Source: Discostella pseudostelligera
Taxonomy: Eukaryota; Bacillariophyta; Thalassiosirophyceae; Thalassiosirales; Thalassiosiraceae
Length of the DNA: 26,728 bases
Assembly (NCBI GenBank): GCA_036940085.1
Contig: JALLBK010000405.1
Coordinates: 1 to 26,728 of the forward strand
Direction of reading: 5' to 3'
Each line of letters opens with the position of its first letter. The stretch's first letter is position 1. Of the stretch, positions 17,587-26,728 are shown piece after piece. Both the position numbers and the translations under genes were made by a program. Below the pieces are notes generated by a model. That model had not been told where the DNA came from, ran no database searches, and saw nothing but the letters and a program-made list of their open reading frames with translations.

Positions 17587-20500
17587 TCAGCGACGACGAG
17601 CTCCACCACCACCACCACCACCACCACCACCTCGTCCAACACCACTACTTTGCTGCTGGTCAGAGTTATTCCGATGAGGTGGCGGAGGTGCCCATTCAGC
17701 CCCACGAGATCGTTTTTGTGCCTGGTGGTCCGAATCCTCACCTGGTTCTGGTGATCTACTTCGCTTCCTTCTTTCACCTCTACTCGTGTCGCCACTCTGT
17801 CTCCGACTATCCCGACTCTCTGGCTGCCTGCCCCGATCGCGTTCCCGCACTTCGCGCTCACTTCCCGGCCTTCTTAATTCCCCTGGACGGGCATGCAACT
17901 CACGCGGCTCTCCTCCGTTTTTCGGCGTGAAGCTTGGTGCAGCAGCATTGAGTGGTTGCTGGTGAATATCACAAAAAGCGGCCGCCGCCGATGAGATACA
18001 AATGCCATGAATTGAATTGATATCTTTAGTCGAGCAATACTCACCCTTGGCCTTGCATCGATTCCCCACGGCCGACTTCTATCGTCTCTTCCATCTCGCC
18101 TATCGGTTCTCCAGCCGTCTCTCGAATCTCCTAGCCCTAGTTTTTTAGATATCAATTCAGACTCTTTTTTCATCTCCTCGTGTTGTTTAGCGAGCTTCTT
18201 CTTCTTCTCTTCAGCTTTCATCTTTTCTCTCTCCTGACGAGCTTTTGTCACTGCAATATTCTCTTCTTTCCACATCCCCTCATCTCGCGCTTTCATAAGC
18301 TGTGACGCATATCCCTTAGCAGTCGCGCGGATGTCGGGCTTTTCATCATCATTCTGGAGAGGACCGAGAGCTTTCAGAATTTGGTCCCCAGTTTTGGGTT
18401 GTGTTGGAAAGACAAGAACGATGCGGCTCAGAACGATGAGTGCAGCGCGTGTATGCATATATTCTGATGATTTGAGGCACCCAATTGCAGCGCTCCCGAG
18501 TTTCTTATGCCATTGACTGTAAATTGCTTTGTAATCCTCATGAGTCATGCCAACAGTCGAAGCATGGTCATCAAATCCATTGTCTTCTGCAAATGCAGTC
18601 GAGACTCGAGAGCCATGCTAATATGCAAGTTGACGAGGGACGCGTTGTTAGCAGACAACACTGGGTGCATTAGCAGGCGTTTTGGGAACAACATGGGACG
18701 TACCGTATCTTTGAGCTCCGACGCAAAAGCATCATTATCATATCGCCAAGAGTTCACTGACTTCCAAATTTCATTTAAAAAGATCGAGCAGCTACCAGCC
18801 TCGTCTTCAGTCATACAAAACAAGCTGCCGATGACAGAATCGACAATAATGTCGATCAGCTCTATTGTGAGAAAGCCCGGCACTTTCATATTGTGAAGCA
18901 GTTTGATGAAGTGCGCGCAGAAGAGCGAGTCCTCGGGGCTTAAGAAGCACCGTGGATAAACGCAAAATGTCATGAAAGCTGGGGCAAACATCGAACTAAT
19001 CGGACTATCTGTTCCCTCAGAACGTATCATCGATCCCTTCTGAGCTTCCAAATTGGCTTTCACAAGCTGACAACGTTTTTGCTGTCGTTGAAAATCCTCG
19101 TTCAGTTGATCAACATTTCTTTTCAACCTCTCCAATTCCGTTGCATGAGTTCTGGTAAACGCCGTCGCTTGACGAATTTGGTTTGCATCTCCTCCGGCAG
19201 CAGCTGCCACTGCAGCTAGAACAGACATCTGGCCCCTTGCGGCATCTCCACCCTTCTGAAGCTGAATTAACCTGTCGCAATCCTTCTTCAACCGATCAAT
19301 GTCTAAGTTGTATCGCTCCTCGGGGCACGAAATGTCATATATTGCAAGAGAATAAAAGGTATCATACATGGTTGGTGTAAGATGTTGCGATGCAGCCTCA
19401 GGAAGGAGGGTCCTTTCTCCCGATGCTGTGAATGGTTTGAGATAGGCGGGTGGCTCATCCAATGATGCTTTGTTTGCAAGCTTGTTGTCATCTTTGTAGA
19501 ACAACGATTTGCGCACCAGGGGCCTGCAGAGCATCCAAGCAACAGCCTTTTCGACTCCATACTTTGTGTGTAGATCGACGAGAGAGGGCATTGAAGCGGC
19601 AAACTTTTCTTTGGCCGTCGCGTCGTCTGACGAGTCCGACAAAAACTCTAACAGAAGGCACATTACTGCCTCGCAGTTATCGTAGATATTCCCAATGACT
19701 TTGACATGTTCCTGAACCGTGTCGGATGCTTTCGAATACAAAACTCTGGAACGGATCTGAGAGAGTAAAAGAAGAATGATAACTCCCAAGTCCCCTCCTT
19801 GTAAGACCGATCGAAGATGCTGCGAAGCCTCGCGGTTAATATCATCAACAACCCCGAAAGATGATGTTTCACGTCGAAGGAGCCGGCTTCCCCGTCGGCC
19901 GTCTAGTTGTAGGTCCGATAAGGAAGCAGTGGAATCATAGTCCACAAAACCATATCCACCAACGGTCTTAATGAGACTGCGAAGAACACCGAGCTCAGAT
20001 GCCTGACCCTCTTTGAATCTCTTCGTGATGTAATTGAGAATGCCCCGCATCTCAACACTGGGAAACTTTTTGTAGAACGCCCCTATGAAAGTCTCGAGGG
20101 ATGTAAGCCACTGTTCCGTATTTAACCCACCGACTGTCGACAGCAGAAATGATGCACATTGAGACTTGGCAAAGGGACAAAATGATCACTAACTAATCAA
20201 GCTACTCACTCTTCCTTCGATTCCGCTGATCAACTTCCCCACCGCCTAAACTCTCCAGTAGACAATATCCCATCACATCCAACCCCAGTTTGGTCACAAA
20301 CTGGAAGGTGTCCACCATCATTAATATTAGGTTATCATAACTCTCAATCTTACCCAAAATGTCTGTAAACACCACCAATGGATTATTGTGGGAAGTCTTT
20401 GCCAACTGGTGACCCATTATATTTTCCTTGGATATGCGCTTAAGAACGTATCGAGCCGCTATTCCCGTTACAATTTCTGATTCAATGATTCCTAGCGGCT

Positions 20501-23246
20501 TCGGAATGTTTCCCGATCTTATGTCGGCAGACAGCATGACACGCAATGCGCCCTTCTCCAGGCCAGGACGACGCCATGCCGAGTACAGCTTGTATCGTTG
20601 TTCGTAAGGCAAATATTTGAGGACTTCCCATAATTCGTTGGGAAGGAGAGTATCCGATGAAAAAAGAGATAATGACGGGATCAAGAAGGTGGATAGAACA
20701 GAGAGAGTCTCACTGTCGATGGAGGCGGAGTTCAATTCTGTAGGAATGGCCCCGGAAGAAGACGATGATGGGGCCAATTTGATTGCATACAAGCGGCAAA
20801 GTCTGACGTACAAACTCTGATTCAACCGAATCATGCCACTCTTCACAAGAGCAGACAGAGGTTCCAGTAGAGCAGTTGATATGTCCGCAATCGTCGAGTC
20901 TTTTGTAAGCATCACACCTGATGCATTCCTCGCCAATAATGACAGCGATAATCTTGTCTCCCCAGCTCGATCAATATCGTCAATCACATTCCCCACCCAT
21001 GAACATACATCCATTGCCACACCCTCGGACAGTGTGCATACCGCCGATACTGCCGAGTCCATAGCCAAGCGCATCTTGGCAACAACCTCGCCACGCTCGT
21101 GACTGCCACCCCCAGAACAATTCACCATGGCAGTAAAATCAGGGATTGTCCCATGCGCCAGAAAGGCCGCGGCCACATCCCAATCACCAACGAGGGCCAG
21201 GAGTGCACGAAATAAAACAACCACAGGATCGTGGCGAATGGACTCCACAATATTGGAGGGGATGGTGGAATCATTCTTCTCCTTGTTGGTTTCGTCGACT
21301 TTACCCGAATTGGCAGCGTTGAGTGAGACGACGCCAATCTTCTTAAGTCGCCCGGCAGTCTCGACACAATGACTTTGATACGCTTGCATGAGTGGCGATG
21401 ATGTAGCCCCTCCTCCGGATGATGCTGCGGCTTTCACAGTAGAAGATGCAGGGTTACTAGCATTTACCACGACCAAGTGCGGAAGCAGGGCATGTGCATC
21501 CAATATCCCATGGGCGCACAAGAAGGCAGTTGAGAGGTAGAGCGATCTTGGATATACGATGGCAGTGGAAGTTGCGGAGGTGTTTGTAGTGGCAGTAGGA
21601 ACTGAAGAAGAAGCAGCAGCAGCAGTAGCAGTAGATGCATCACTGGTTTTGGTAGCAGAACGGGCACTGCCGGCGGAGGCAGCAGCCGCGGCAGCAGCAG
21701 ACTTGGCCACTGCACGTCCACGGTACGAGCGATACTTGAACCCCAATAGGTGTGCCACCGCCCGTCCCTGATAGGTCGTAGTAGCAGCAACGGAACCAGT
21801 CTCTTCAGAGTAGTCATCCCCGCCATCCAGCTCACGAATAATTGCTAATAACGAATGCACCGCGGTGACGGCGGAGTTGTTACTACAGTTTGCATGCTGT
21901 TGAATCGAAATTGCAGATCGTAAATGTTCCAATCCCCACCAATGATCATCATTGTTGTCTTTACCATCCTTGTCTTCTGTGGTTGTTGTTCCTGCTCCTG
22001 TTGTCGTCGCAACCCCCTCGGCATTTGACCGATTCAATTCCGCAAATGACAAAGATGTTGAAGTGGAGGAGGATGATGATTTGGAAGGACCTTTACTATT
22101 GGCCATCATCTCATTCAATTGCCATTCAAGTACATCCAACGCTAAATCTAATACCCGATTGGGATCCAAATCAAACACCCCGATAAGTTCCCGAACATAT
22201 CGTTTGGCATGGTCGTACTGTTTGTTATGATTATCATCAGCACCATTACCAACTGTAGCTGTAGCAACAACACTACCACCACGATCATCATCATTCAACA
22301 ACGACATGTAAAATGCCAATAATTTGGCATACCCCTCACTCTCCTCGGCAAGTAAATTAAATTTATGTTGTCGGTAATACATGTCAGTATTCATTTTTTT
22401 GAGTTTCTTTTGAACAAATGACATGGGAGTGTCGTGCTGTTGTTGGGGTGGTTGATCCTTGGCTCCTGCTGCAGTCTTCCGTTTGGAGGCCGGGGTGGGC
22501 GGAGGCGGAGGTGGCTGTGGCAGTAGATTGGCAGCTTCAAGGAGGGAGAGTTCGAGCGTGGTTTGGAGGAGGGTCACTGGTACGGGTGGAGGAAGTAGCA
22601 TGGTGTTACCGTCTTGTTCCGACTGTAGTGGCCTGGATGTGGCCAAATTTCGAACCATGGCCGAAAGACACTGCCGTGGAATATTTGTTTTGTCATTGTC
22701 ATGGGTAGCAGCATTGTCGGCTGATGATGATGATGATGATGATGAGGCGGCAGAAGCGGATGTTATCCCCCCTCCATCGTCTGCCCCTCCCGACGAGGTT
22801 GATGATTCCAGTAGACATCCCGCAAGCCACAATGCTTCAGCGACTGCACAGATTACTGGATCATTCTCGGGACGAAGAATTATTGTCGTCGATGATGATG
22901 ATGACGATGACGTCTGCTGCTGACGTTGACTTTCCAGTGTCGACGAATACCAAGCCAGAGCATCCGCCAGAAGATTTGCACTATCGCCTGCGCGTCGAAG
23001 AGCTGCTGCTTTTAATTCATCGTCCATCGCAACCCCTTCATTATTGCGTGGCGACGACGACGACGTTGATGGCACGTAATGAATTGCGTAGGAGACACAG
23101 CTTTGGATCAATCGGCGCCACACGCGAATTCCGTCGTCGCGAATTTTATCATCGCCAATGGTGGGTAAACAAGATGATAGGATGGCGGTGCACTCTTCGA
23201 AGGTCGGGAGTGGACCAGTAGGTGATGTCGGTATTGCGGCCGCCAT
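17587..23246 (-). CDS. THOC2: THO complex subunit 2 (THOC2), four exons
   Basis: The exons, in transcript order, are 23246-20210, 20133-18704, 18617-18045 and 17958-17587, and they join in frame to about 1803 aa. The splice sites are AAGA|GTGAGT...tcgacag|TC, ATACG|GTACGT...atattag|CA, CCAAGG|GTGAGT...ttcaccag|CA. THO couples transcription elongation to mRNA packaging and export in the nucleus. Diagnostic pieces are FNLLAEESEGYAKLLAF and GVFDLDPNRVLDLALDVLEW (N-terminal THOC2 region), DILGKIESYDNLILMM, the Tho2 C-terminal core (IYDISCPEERYNLDIDRL; FCVYPRCFLSPEDSLFCAHF) and IYSQWHKKLGSAAIGCLKS. The N-terminal third contains many Ser/Ala/Thr runs, some encoded by GAT/ATC microsatellites. The end is Lys/Glu coiled coil followed by an Arg/Ser/Asp-rich domain and a Gly10 run closed by ARRR, RNA-binding in character. 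Exon 1 starts at MAAAIPTSPTG. A GTG four codons upstream was not used. Confidence 0.93.
17603..17630. repeat. (CCA)n microsatellite encoding the poly-Gly tail of THOC2
   Basis: An uninterrupted CCA-repeat tract on the plus strand encodes about ten consecutive glycines just before the THOC2 stop. Confidence 0.8.
22722..22744. repeat. (GAT)n microsatellite in THOC2 exon 1
   Basis: About seven to eight GAT units encode a poly-Ser run in THOC2 on the minus strand. The plus-strand poly-Asp reading frame here is only a by-product. Confidence 0.8.
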
Positions 23247-23770
23247 GGTCGCTTGCACTTATTTTGGGGAGGTTGATTTATTCTGGCTGCGGAATATTTT
23301 TGGCGGGCGGAAATGGCGGGAAGAATATTTGGCGAAGGCGAAAATGGCGGGAGGAGAGGCTCTTAAGTAGCAGTATCTAGCAGTATCTCCTTTCCCTCCC
23401 CAAATTCATCCCTAAGTATCTTTTGGATCTTTTGGATCCATAAGGTTCAAGTTCATGAGCCACAAACAGACGCTCACGAGAGCACACGAGACAGCCAACA
23501 CCAAAACACCAACAAACAACAAAATATTCTCAACAAACACACTAACTAACAGCCGATAGAACAGAACAACTTAAGAATTTAGGTAAGTTATCACTACCTA
23601 CTAGACCAGTTTAATGGCGAGGGAGTCTTCAAATGCCGAAGGAGGACCAAACAGCATGGTAGTACAGGACAAAGAGGGCTACTCTTCTTCCAGGAGATCG
23701 TCCTCCTGGGACCAATAGGCTACTGAAAGCCTAACTGATGCTGTCTATTCGACAGGGATTTCATGCAAAC
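23247..23770. promoter_or_regulatory. THOC2 upstream region and 3' flank of the retroelement relic
   Basis: No gene was supported. Near the THOC2 start there are two exact GGCGGGA heptamers (23315-23321 and 23346-23352, context AAATGGCGGGAAGAA and AAAATGGCGGGAGGA) and a related TTTTTGGCGGGCGG at 23297-23310, all within 106 bp of the ATG. Short tandem doublets follow: TAGCAGTATC at 23368-23387 and TTTTGGATC at 23421-23438. The right part is A/C-rich without features until a hairpin at 23690-23709. Confidence 0.5.
23690..23709. repeat. Hairpin CCAGGAG/CTCCTGG
   Basis: Perfect 7-bp arms enclose a 6-nt loop, about 60 bp beyond the 3' end of the minus-strand relic ORF. It might be part of the 3' end of that element, which is inference. 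Confidence 0.5.
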
Positions 23771-24493
23771 TTAATGCCCTTCTTCCTCAGTCTCGCCCGC
23801 TGCCACTACATCTGAGTCCAGATCTTCAGCACCCGTGGACTCCTGCCTCATCAACTGTCCAGCCTTTATTGCCGCCAGTATCGATACTAGCCAGTATTCA
23901 TGCCTCTCTCCTGAGACACCCTCCAAGTCTTCCAAATTAACCTCAGCCAAGTACTGATCATCTTCATGGAGATCTTGCAGTCCGAGCGCCTGTTGTCTCT
24001 TGATTTCTCTCTTTATCTCTTCCTTCTTCTTGTTTGCAATTGAGCCTGACATTGCATCGTGCACCACAACATTTCTGTACACCCATTGCCTGTGAGTGAT
24101 CTCCAGCAGCTTAATCACCACACCCATCACCCAGGATTTGATTGTCTTGCTTGAACCGATAAGCTTTAGATGCAAATATTGCAGATTGATCAACTTGGTG
24201 CAAATCATTCCTTCCATGAACCGTCACCATCCAATCATATCTTGCGCCTCTGTCATCTGTCGTAGTTTTGGGAAACCTATGCAAATATCCTGCAGAGACC
24301 TGTCACCCCTCGACCAAGCATACTTCACCAGGCAGAATGCCAGATCTGAATCTGTATCCATTTCCTCCAGCCAATGGCCAATCATTTGTAAGAGAGTGTC
24401 CACCCATCCTGCTTCTTCACAATACAACACGTGTGAGCAGGTCTCCTTGTGCATCTTCCTACAGATAGGGCATTTAGGGTCCACTCCTTCCAT
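23771..24493 (-). pseudogene. Retroelement-like C-terminal fragment with one in-frame TGA
   Basis: The frame from ATG 24493 reads about 89 codons to IGW, meets TGA at 24224-24226, and continues in the same frame as RFMEGMICTKL for a further 150 codons to 23771. The first part carries a CPIC-x7-C-x-H-x3-C cluster (CPICRKMHKETCSHVLYC), followed by Trp-rich helices (WVDTLLQMIGHWLEEMDTDSD). The second part has a helical block ending HRQWVYRNVVVHD and a Lys/Glu-rich tail. A CPxC...ET..H.L.C finger followed by a conserved IGW.RF.EG and a W..RN..VH segment is, to my recollection, the arrangement found at the C-terminus of reverse-transcriptase-like ORFs in diatoms and other algae. A search would be needed to confirm it. 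An in-frame TGA also lies a few codons upstream of the ATG, and no reverse transcriptase or RNase H domain remains in the window, so this is a truncated decayed copy. Confidence 0.6.
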
Positions 24494-25009
24494 CCAGTGA
24501 GCTCATAATCCATTTGTACTGACGACCATACCATGGCATGATGAAGATCGATGCCATATTCGGCTATCGCAGCATAGTTTCAATTGCTGTGTGAGGTAGA
24601 TGGGGTAGGGAAGATACCTCCGTCTCGTTCTCCTCACCACTGCATACGTTTGCGGAGAGGATGCTCAATTTGTCTTTCGTATTGATTTGGTCACATGGCC
24701 AAATTTGATTACTCCAACTCAATGCACCATTTTTTCATAGAAAAGTGAGAAGACAAGAAGTAAGTGGTGGGTGAGTAGGTCACCACACATCCCATTATTA
24801 TTATTATTTTTAGATGTGTTGATATTGTAATGAGTGACAAGACCAGGAACAGGAACACGACAATCCACCATCAACATCGATTGAGCTCACTCTCTCAATA
24901 GTAGTATGCACCATGATCATGATGCTGCTAGCCCACTCTTCATCAGGTTAGTCTAATAAAAATCATCGAGCAATCAAGTCACAACCTTTCAGAACACCCC
25001 CGACAGAAA
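24494..25009. other. Intergenic DNA between the relic and the secreted-protein gene
   Basis: No gene was seen. It contains a short ATT microsatellite at about 24794-24808 and is otherwise unremarkable. The right end should hold the promoter and 5' UTR of the gene starting at 25010. Confidence 0.4.
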
Positions 25010-25810
25010 ATGAAGTTTGCTGTTGCACAATCATCTGTGGCCGTAGTTGCCATTCTCATGTTTTCAATATCTGGAGTAGTAGTCGAAGCCAAGAAGGATG
25101 TGATGTTGTTGCGTGGAGGTAGGTCAAGTGTTGCATTGGCTGCTAACGAGACATTGAACAATGTGACGTCTATTAACAGTACGTCAATCACTAGTGTAGG
25201 TTGCGTGGAGGTAGGTCAAGTGTTGCATTGGCTGCTAACGAGACATTGAACAATGTGACGTCTATTAACAGTATGTCAATCACTAGTGTAGCAGTCAACA
25301 ACACTACACCTGCAAACACCTCATCAGTGGTTATCGAAATATCCACCAATGAGACCTCGTCCATCGTCGAGAAATGCACGGGCAATACTCCTGGATGGAC
25401 AGATATCGAAGGGGACAGATGTGAGTGGTACGACACCTTTGAGCTCCCTGGCTGCCCACTCTATGGAGACTTCACTGAGGTGAATACCTGTGAATACTAC
25501 CACCGGAGAACCTTTGGGTACTGTGGCTAATGATCCTCATAGTATCAATTGTTTTCAATACCATACGTATTAATTTGCAAAACCGCCACAATGTTTTGAC
25601 CCTTTTTCAGGCCCCAACACCTGCCGTTCATTATCCAACATACTCTCCAACCACAGCAACGCACCCAATTGGGCAGATATATATGACAATGGATGCAAGT
25701 TTTACGAACTATGTGATGAGCCTGGTTGCCCCTATTATGGGATGCAATCTGGAGGAGAGATGGGCTCGCCCATGGATAATTGTTGCTTTTGCAAGATGGG
25801 CTTGCTATGA
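25010..25810 (+). CDS. Small secreted protein with two Cys-rich modules (three exons if the duplication is spliced)
   Basis: The start at 25010 gives a clear signal peptide (MKFAVAQSSVAVVAILMFSI, cleavage probably near VVVEA). As the sequence stands, a 92-bp tandem duplication (25108-25291) shifts the frame to a stop. If 25119-25210 is removed as a GT-AG intron, the frame continues to 25522. A second intron, 25523-25610 (TACT|GTGGCT...ctttttcag|GC), joins to a last exon ending at 25810. The product is then 206 aa. It has about six N-glycosylation sequons at residues 46-85. Two related modules follow: TPGWTDIEGDRCEWYD with LPGCPLYG (about 92-141), and NWADIYDNGCKFYE with EPGCPYYG ending DNCCFC (about 145-201). 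The shared pattern is W-x-D-x4/5-C-x-aromatic-Y-acidic-x4/5-PGCP-x-YG. No known enzymatic domain is visible. An extracellular or cell-wall role is inference. The second donor, GTGGCT, is weak. Confidence 0.72.
25108..25291 (+). repeat. 92-bp tandem duplication, two copies differing at one base
   Basis: Copy 1 is 25108-25199 and copy 2 is 25200-25291. The only difference seen is C25182 versus T25274. Each copy carries AGGTAGGT near its start, so donor GT in copy 1 (25119) and acceptor AG in copy 2 (25209-25210) define a 92-nt GT-AG intron whose removal restores the unduplicated sequence. Branch-point-like words TGCTAAC and TATTAAC occur 33-70 nt upstream of that AG. Confidence 0.95.
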
Positions 25811-26332
25811 GAGAATATTGTATCTTCATGGATTTCTTGGAATCACCACAAATCACAAGCAATGCAACGAATATGTATTGGTGAAGATCAGTGGACTCTG
25901 GACTCATCCGTTCTTGCATTAGAGAGGTTCATGTGTAGAGAGTAAGATAAAAAGGGCAAGATGTACACACCATGCAGAATAGAAGAGAGTAGACCCTTCT
26001 CTAGAGTGAGAGACGAATGCATTTGCGATCAGATTACCAAATTGGTGCAGACCTTAACATCACTTTTCCATAATATACTCCAGTCTAGTAGTAAGAACCT
26101 CTGGACTCCTGACAAGTTTTGTAGATTTGGCAAGATCAAGATCAACCAAGCTTTGGGATAACCGGTGTATCAACCCATCTCAACACTTTATTAATAGAAC
26201 GATGGAACTGAAGTACTATTGCGCTGGGTAGTAGTGGAATGAGTAGATAGGCCGTTGGCTTCGCTTACTCAATGAGCAATCAGCCTTGATGTTAATTGAG
26301 ATTAGATGGACATCCTCCCCATTTACCTCCTC
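25811..26332. other. Intergenic DNA between the secreted-protein gene and the HAD phosphatase
   Basis: The two genes converge here. I see no supported ORF, RNA gene or repeat array. Frames of up to 66 codons are present but have no recognisable features. Confidence 0.4.
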
Positions 26333-26728
26333 TTACGAATGTTGGGAACAAATAATGAAATCCACCGCCTCCACAATCGAATTTACAGTCAAAGTCGGCA
26401 CAATTCCATCTGTCTTTCGTCCTGATTCATCCCCATGGACATACTTCCCCGTCTTGACCAATACCGCACCTCCCAATCCTGCGCGCAATGCCCCTCCAAT
26501 ATCTCCAACAACATCGTCTCCCACCATTATAGCATGCGCCGGATCATCAATACCCAAATACGACAATGCCTCGTGGTAAAAATTAGTGGATGGTTTCCCA
26601 ATCACATGTGCCGAAACTCCCGATGCTTGTTCCAATAAAGAAATGAATCCACCAGGTCCTAGAGATAGGATGCGATCGGAGTCTCGATAGTGCATTGCGC
26701 GATGAATGGCAATCAAACGAGGTGGTGG
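26333..26728 (-). CDS. HAD-superfamily phosphatase (HDHD2/LHPP type), 3' part
   Basis: The frame is open to the right edge, so the N-terminus lies outside the window. About 131 residues are visible. They match the C-terminal half of HAD-IIA phosphatases such as HDHD2 and LHPP: PRLIAIHRAMHYRDSD (end of the cap region), LGPGGFISLLEQASG, motif III lysine in VIGKPSTNFYHEAL, motif IV acidic pair in IMVGDDVVGDIGGALRAG, and VLVKTGKYVHGDES. The nucleophile DxD motif I must be upstream, outside the window. These are Mg-dependent cytosolic phosphatases, and the substrate cannot be inferred. The stop is TAA at 26333-26335, following SQHS. Resemblance to HDHD2 (LIAIH, VKTGKY) is slightly better than to LHPP. 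Confidence 0.86.
   Translation of the reverse strand, partial: PPPRLIAIHRAMHYRDSDRILSLGPGGFISLLEQASGVSAHVIGKPSTNFYHEALSYLGIDDPAHAIMVGDDVVGDIGGALRAGLGGAVLVKTGKYVHGDESGRKTDGIVPTLTVNSIVEAVDFIICSQHS

Noticed and set aside
22459..23221. Plus-strand ORFs with poly-Asp or poly-Met runs
   Set aside because: They are produced by GAT microsatellites that encode Ser runs in THOC2. THOC2 motifs on the minus strand are decisive.
24794..24808. ATT repeat considered as part of a CRISPR or satellite
   Set aside because: It is a simple microsatellite of a few units, and nothing else in the window has the regular repeat-spacer form of a CRISPR array.

Overview
This window looks like nuclear DNA of a diatom or a close stramenopile alga. 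The evidence is dense protein-coding genes on both strands, short GT-AG introns of about 70-215 bp, eukaryotic housekeeping families with long Ser/Gln/Asn/Asp low-complexity extensions, a eukaryotic-type 5S rRNA, and a small secreted Cys-rich protein of a style I associate with diatom genomes. No organellar, bacterial or viral genes were seen. The taxonomic assignment is inference, since no search could be run.

Layout. 1-2296 is a poorly recognisable region: the 3' end of an unknown ORF, a PHD-like zinc-binding hypothetical protein (minus strand), and about 870 bp of non-coding DNA with striking palindromes. 2297-7213 is a large intron-less Yak1/DYRK protein kinase. 7478-8507 (minus) is a three-exon DCN1-type cullin neddylation factor. 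8924-9774 (minus) is a two-exon MIC19/CHCHD3-type mitochondrial MICOS protein. It is divergent from 10242-11544 (plus), a two-exon signal peptide peptidase. 11874-11992 is a complete 5S rRNA gene. 12217-14135 (plus) is a three-exon Rtt106-like histone chaperone whose second exon carries an assembly scar (one N flanked by an exact 25-bp duplication). 14155-15048 (minus) is an unknown basic, Ser-rich protein. 15601-17520 (plus) is a lipid kinase of the DAGK/sphingosine-kinase type with a signal peptide. 17587-23246 (minus) is a four-exon THOC2 subunit of the THO mRNA-export complex. 23771-24493 (minus) is a retroelement-like relic with one in-frame stop. 25010-25810 (plus) is a small secreted protein with two Cys-rich modules, interrupted by a 92-bp tandem duplication. 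26333-26728 (minus) is the 3' part of a HAD-family phosphatase running off the right edge.

The genes are unrelated housekeeping functions (signalling, neddylation, cristae organisation, intramembrane proteolysis, chromatin, lipid phosphorylation, mRNA export), so this is ordinary gene-dense chromatin rather than one pathway. What links several of them is promoter sequence. The heptamer GGCGGGA (E2F/DP-like, often TTTGGCGGGA) was found 12 times by eye, all in intergenic DNA beside DCN1, MIC19/SPP, 5S/RTT106, the lipid kinase and THOC2. Three of these sites sit 9-11 bp from a CCACGTGG palindrome.

The two observations most worth following are the 92-bp tandem duplication with AG|GT junctions, which could be a newborn intron whose removal exactly restores the reading frame of the secreted protein, and the composite CCACGTGG/GGCGGGA promoter module.
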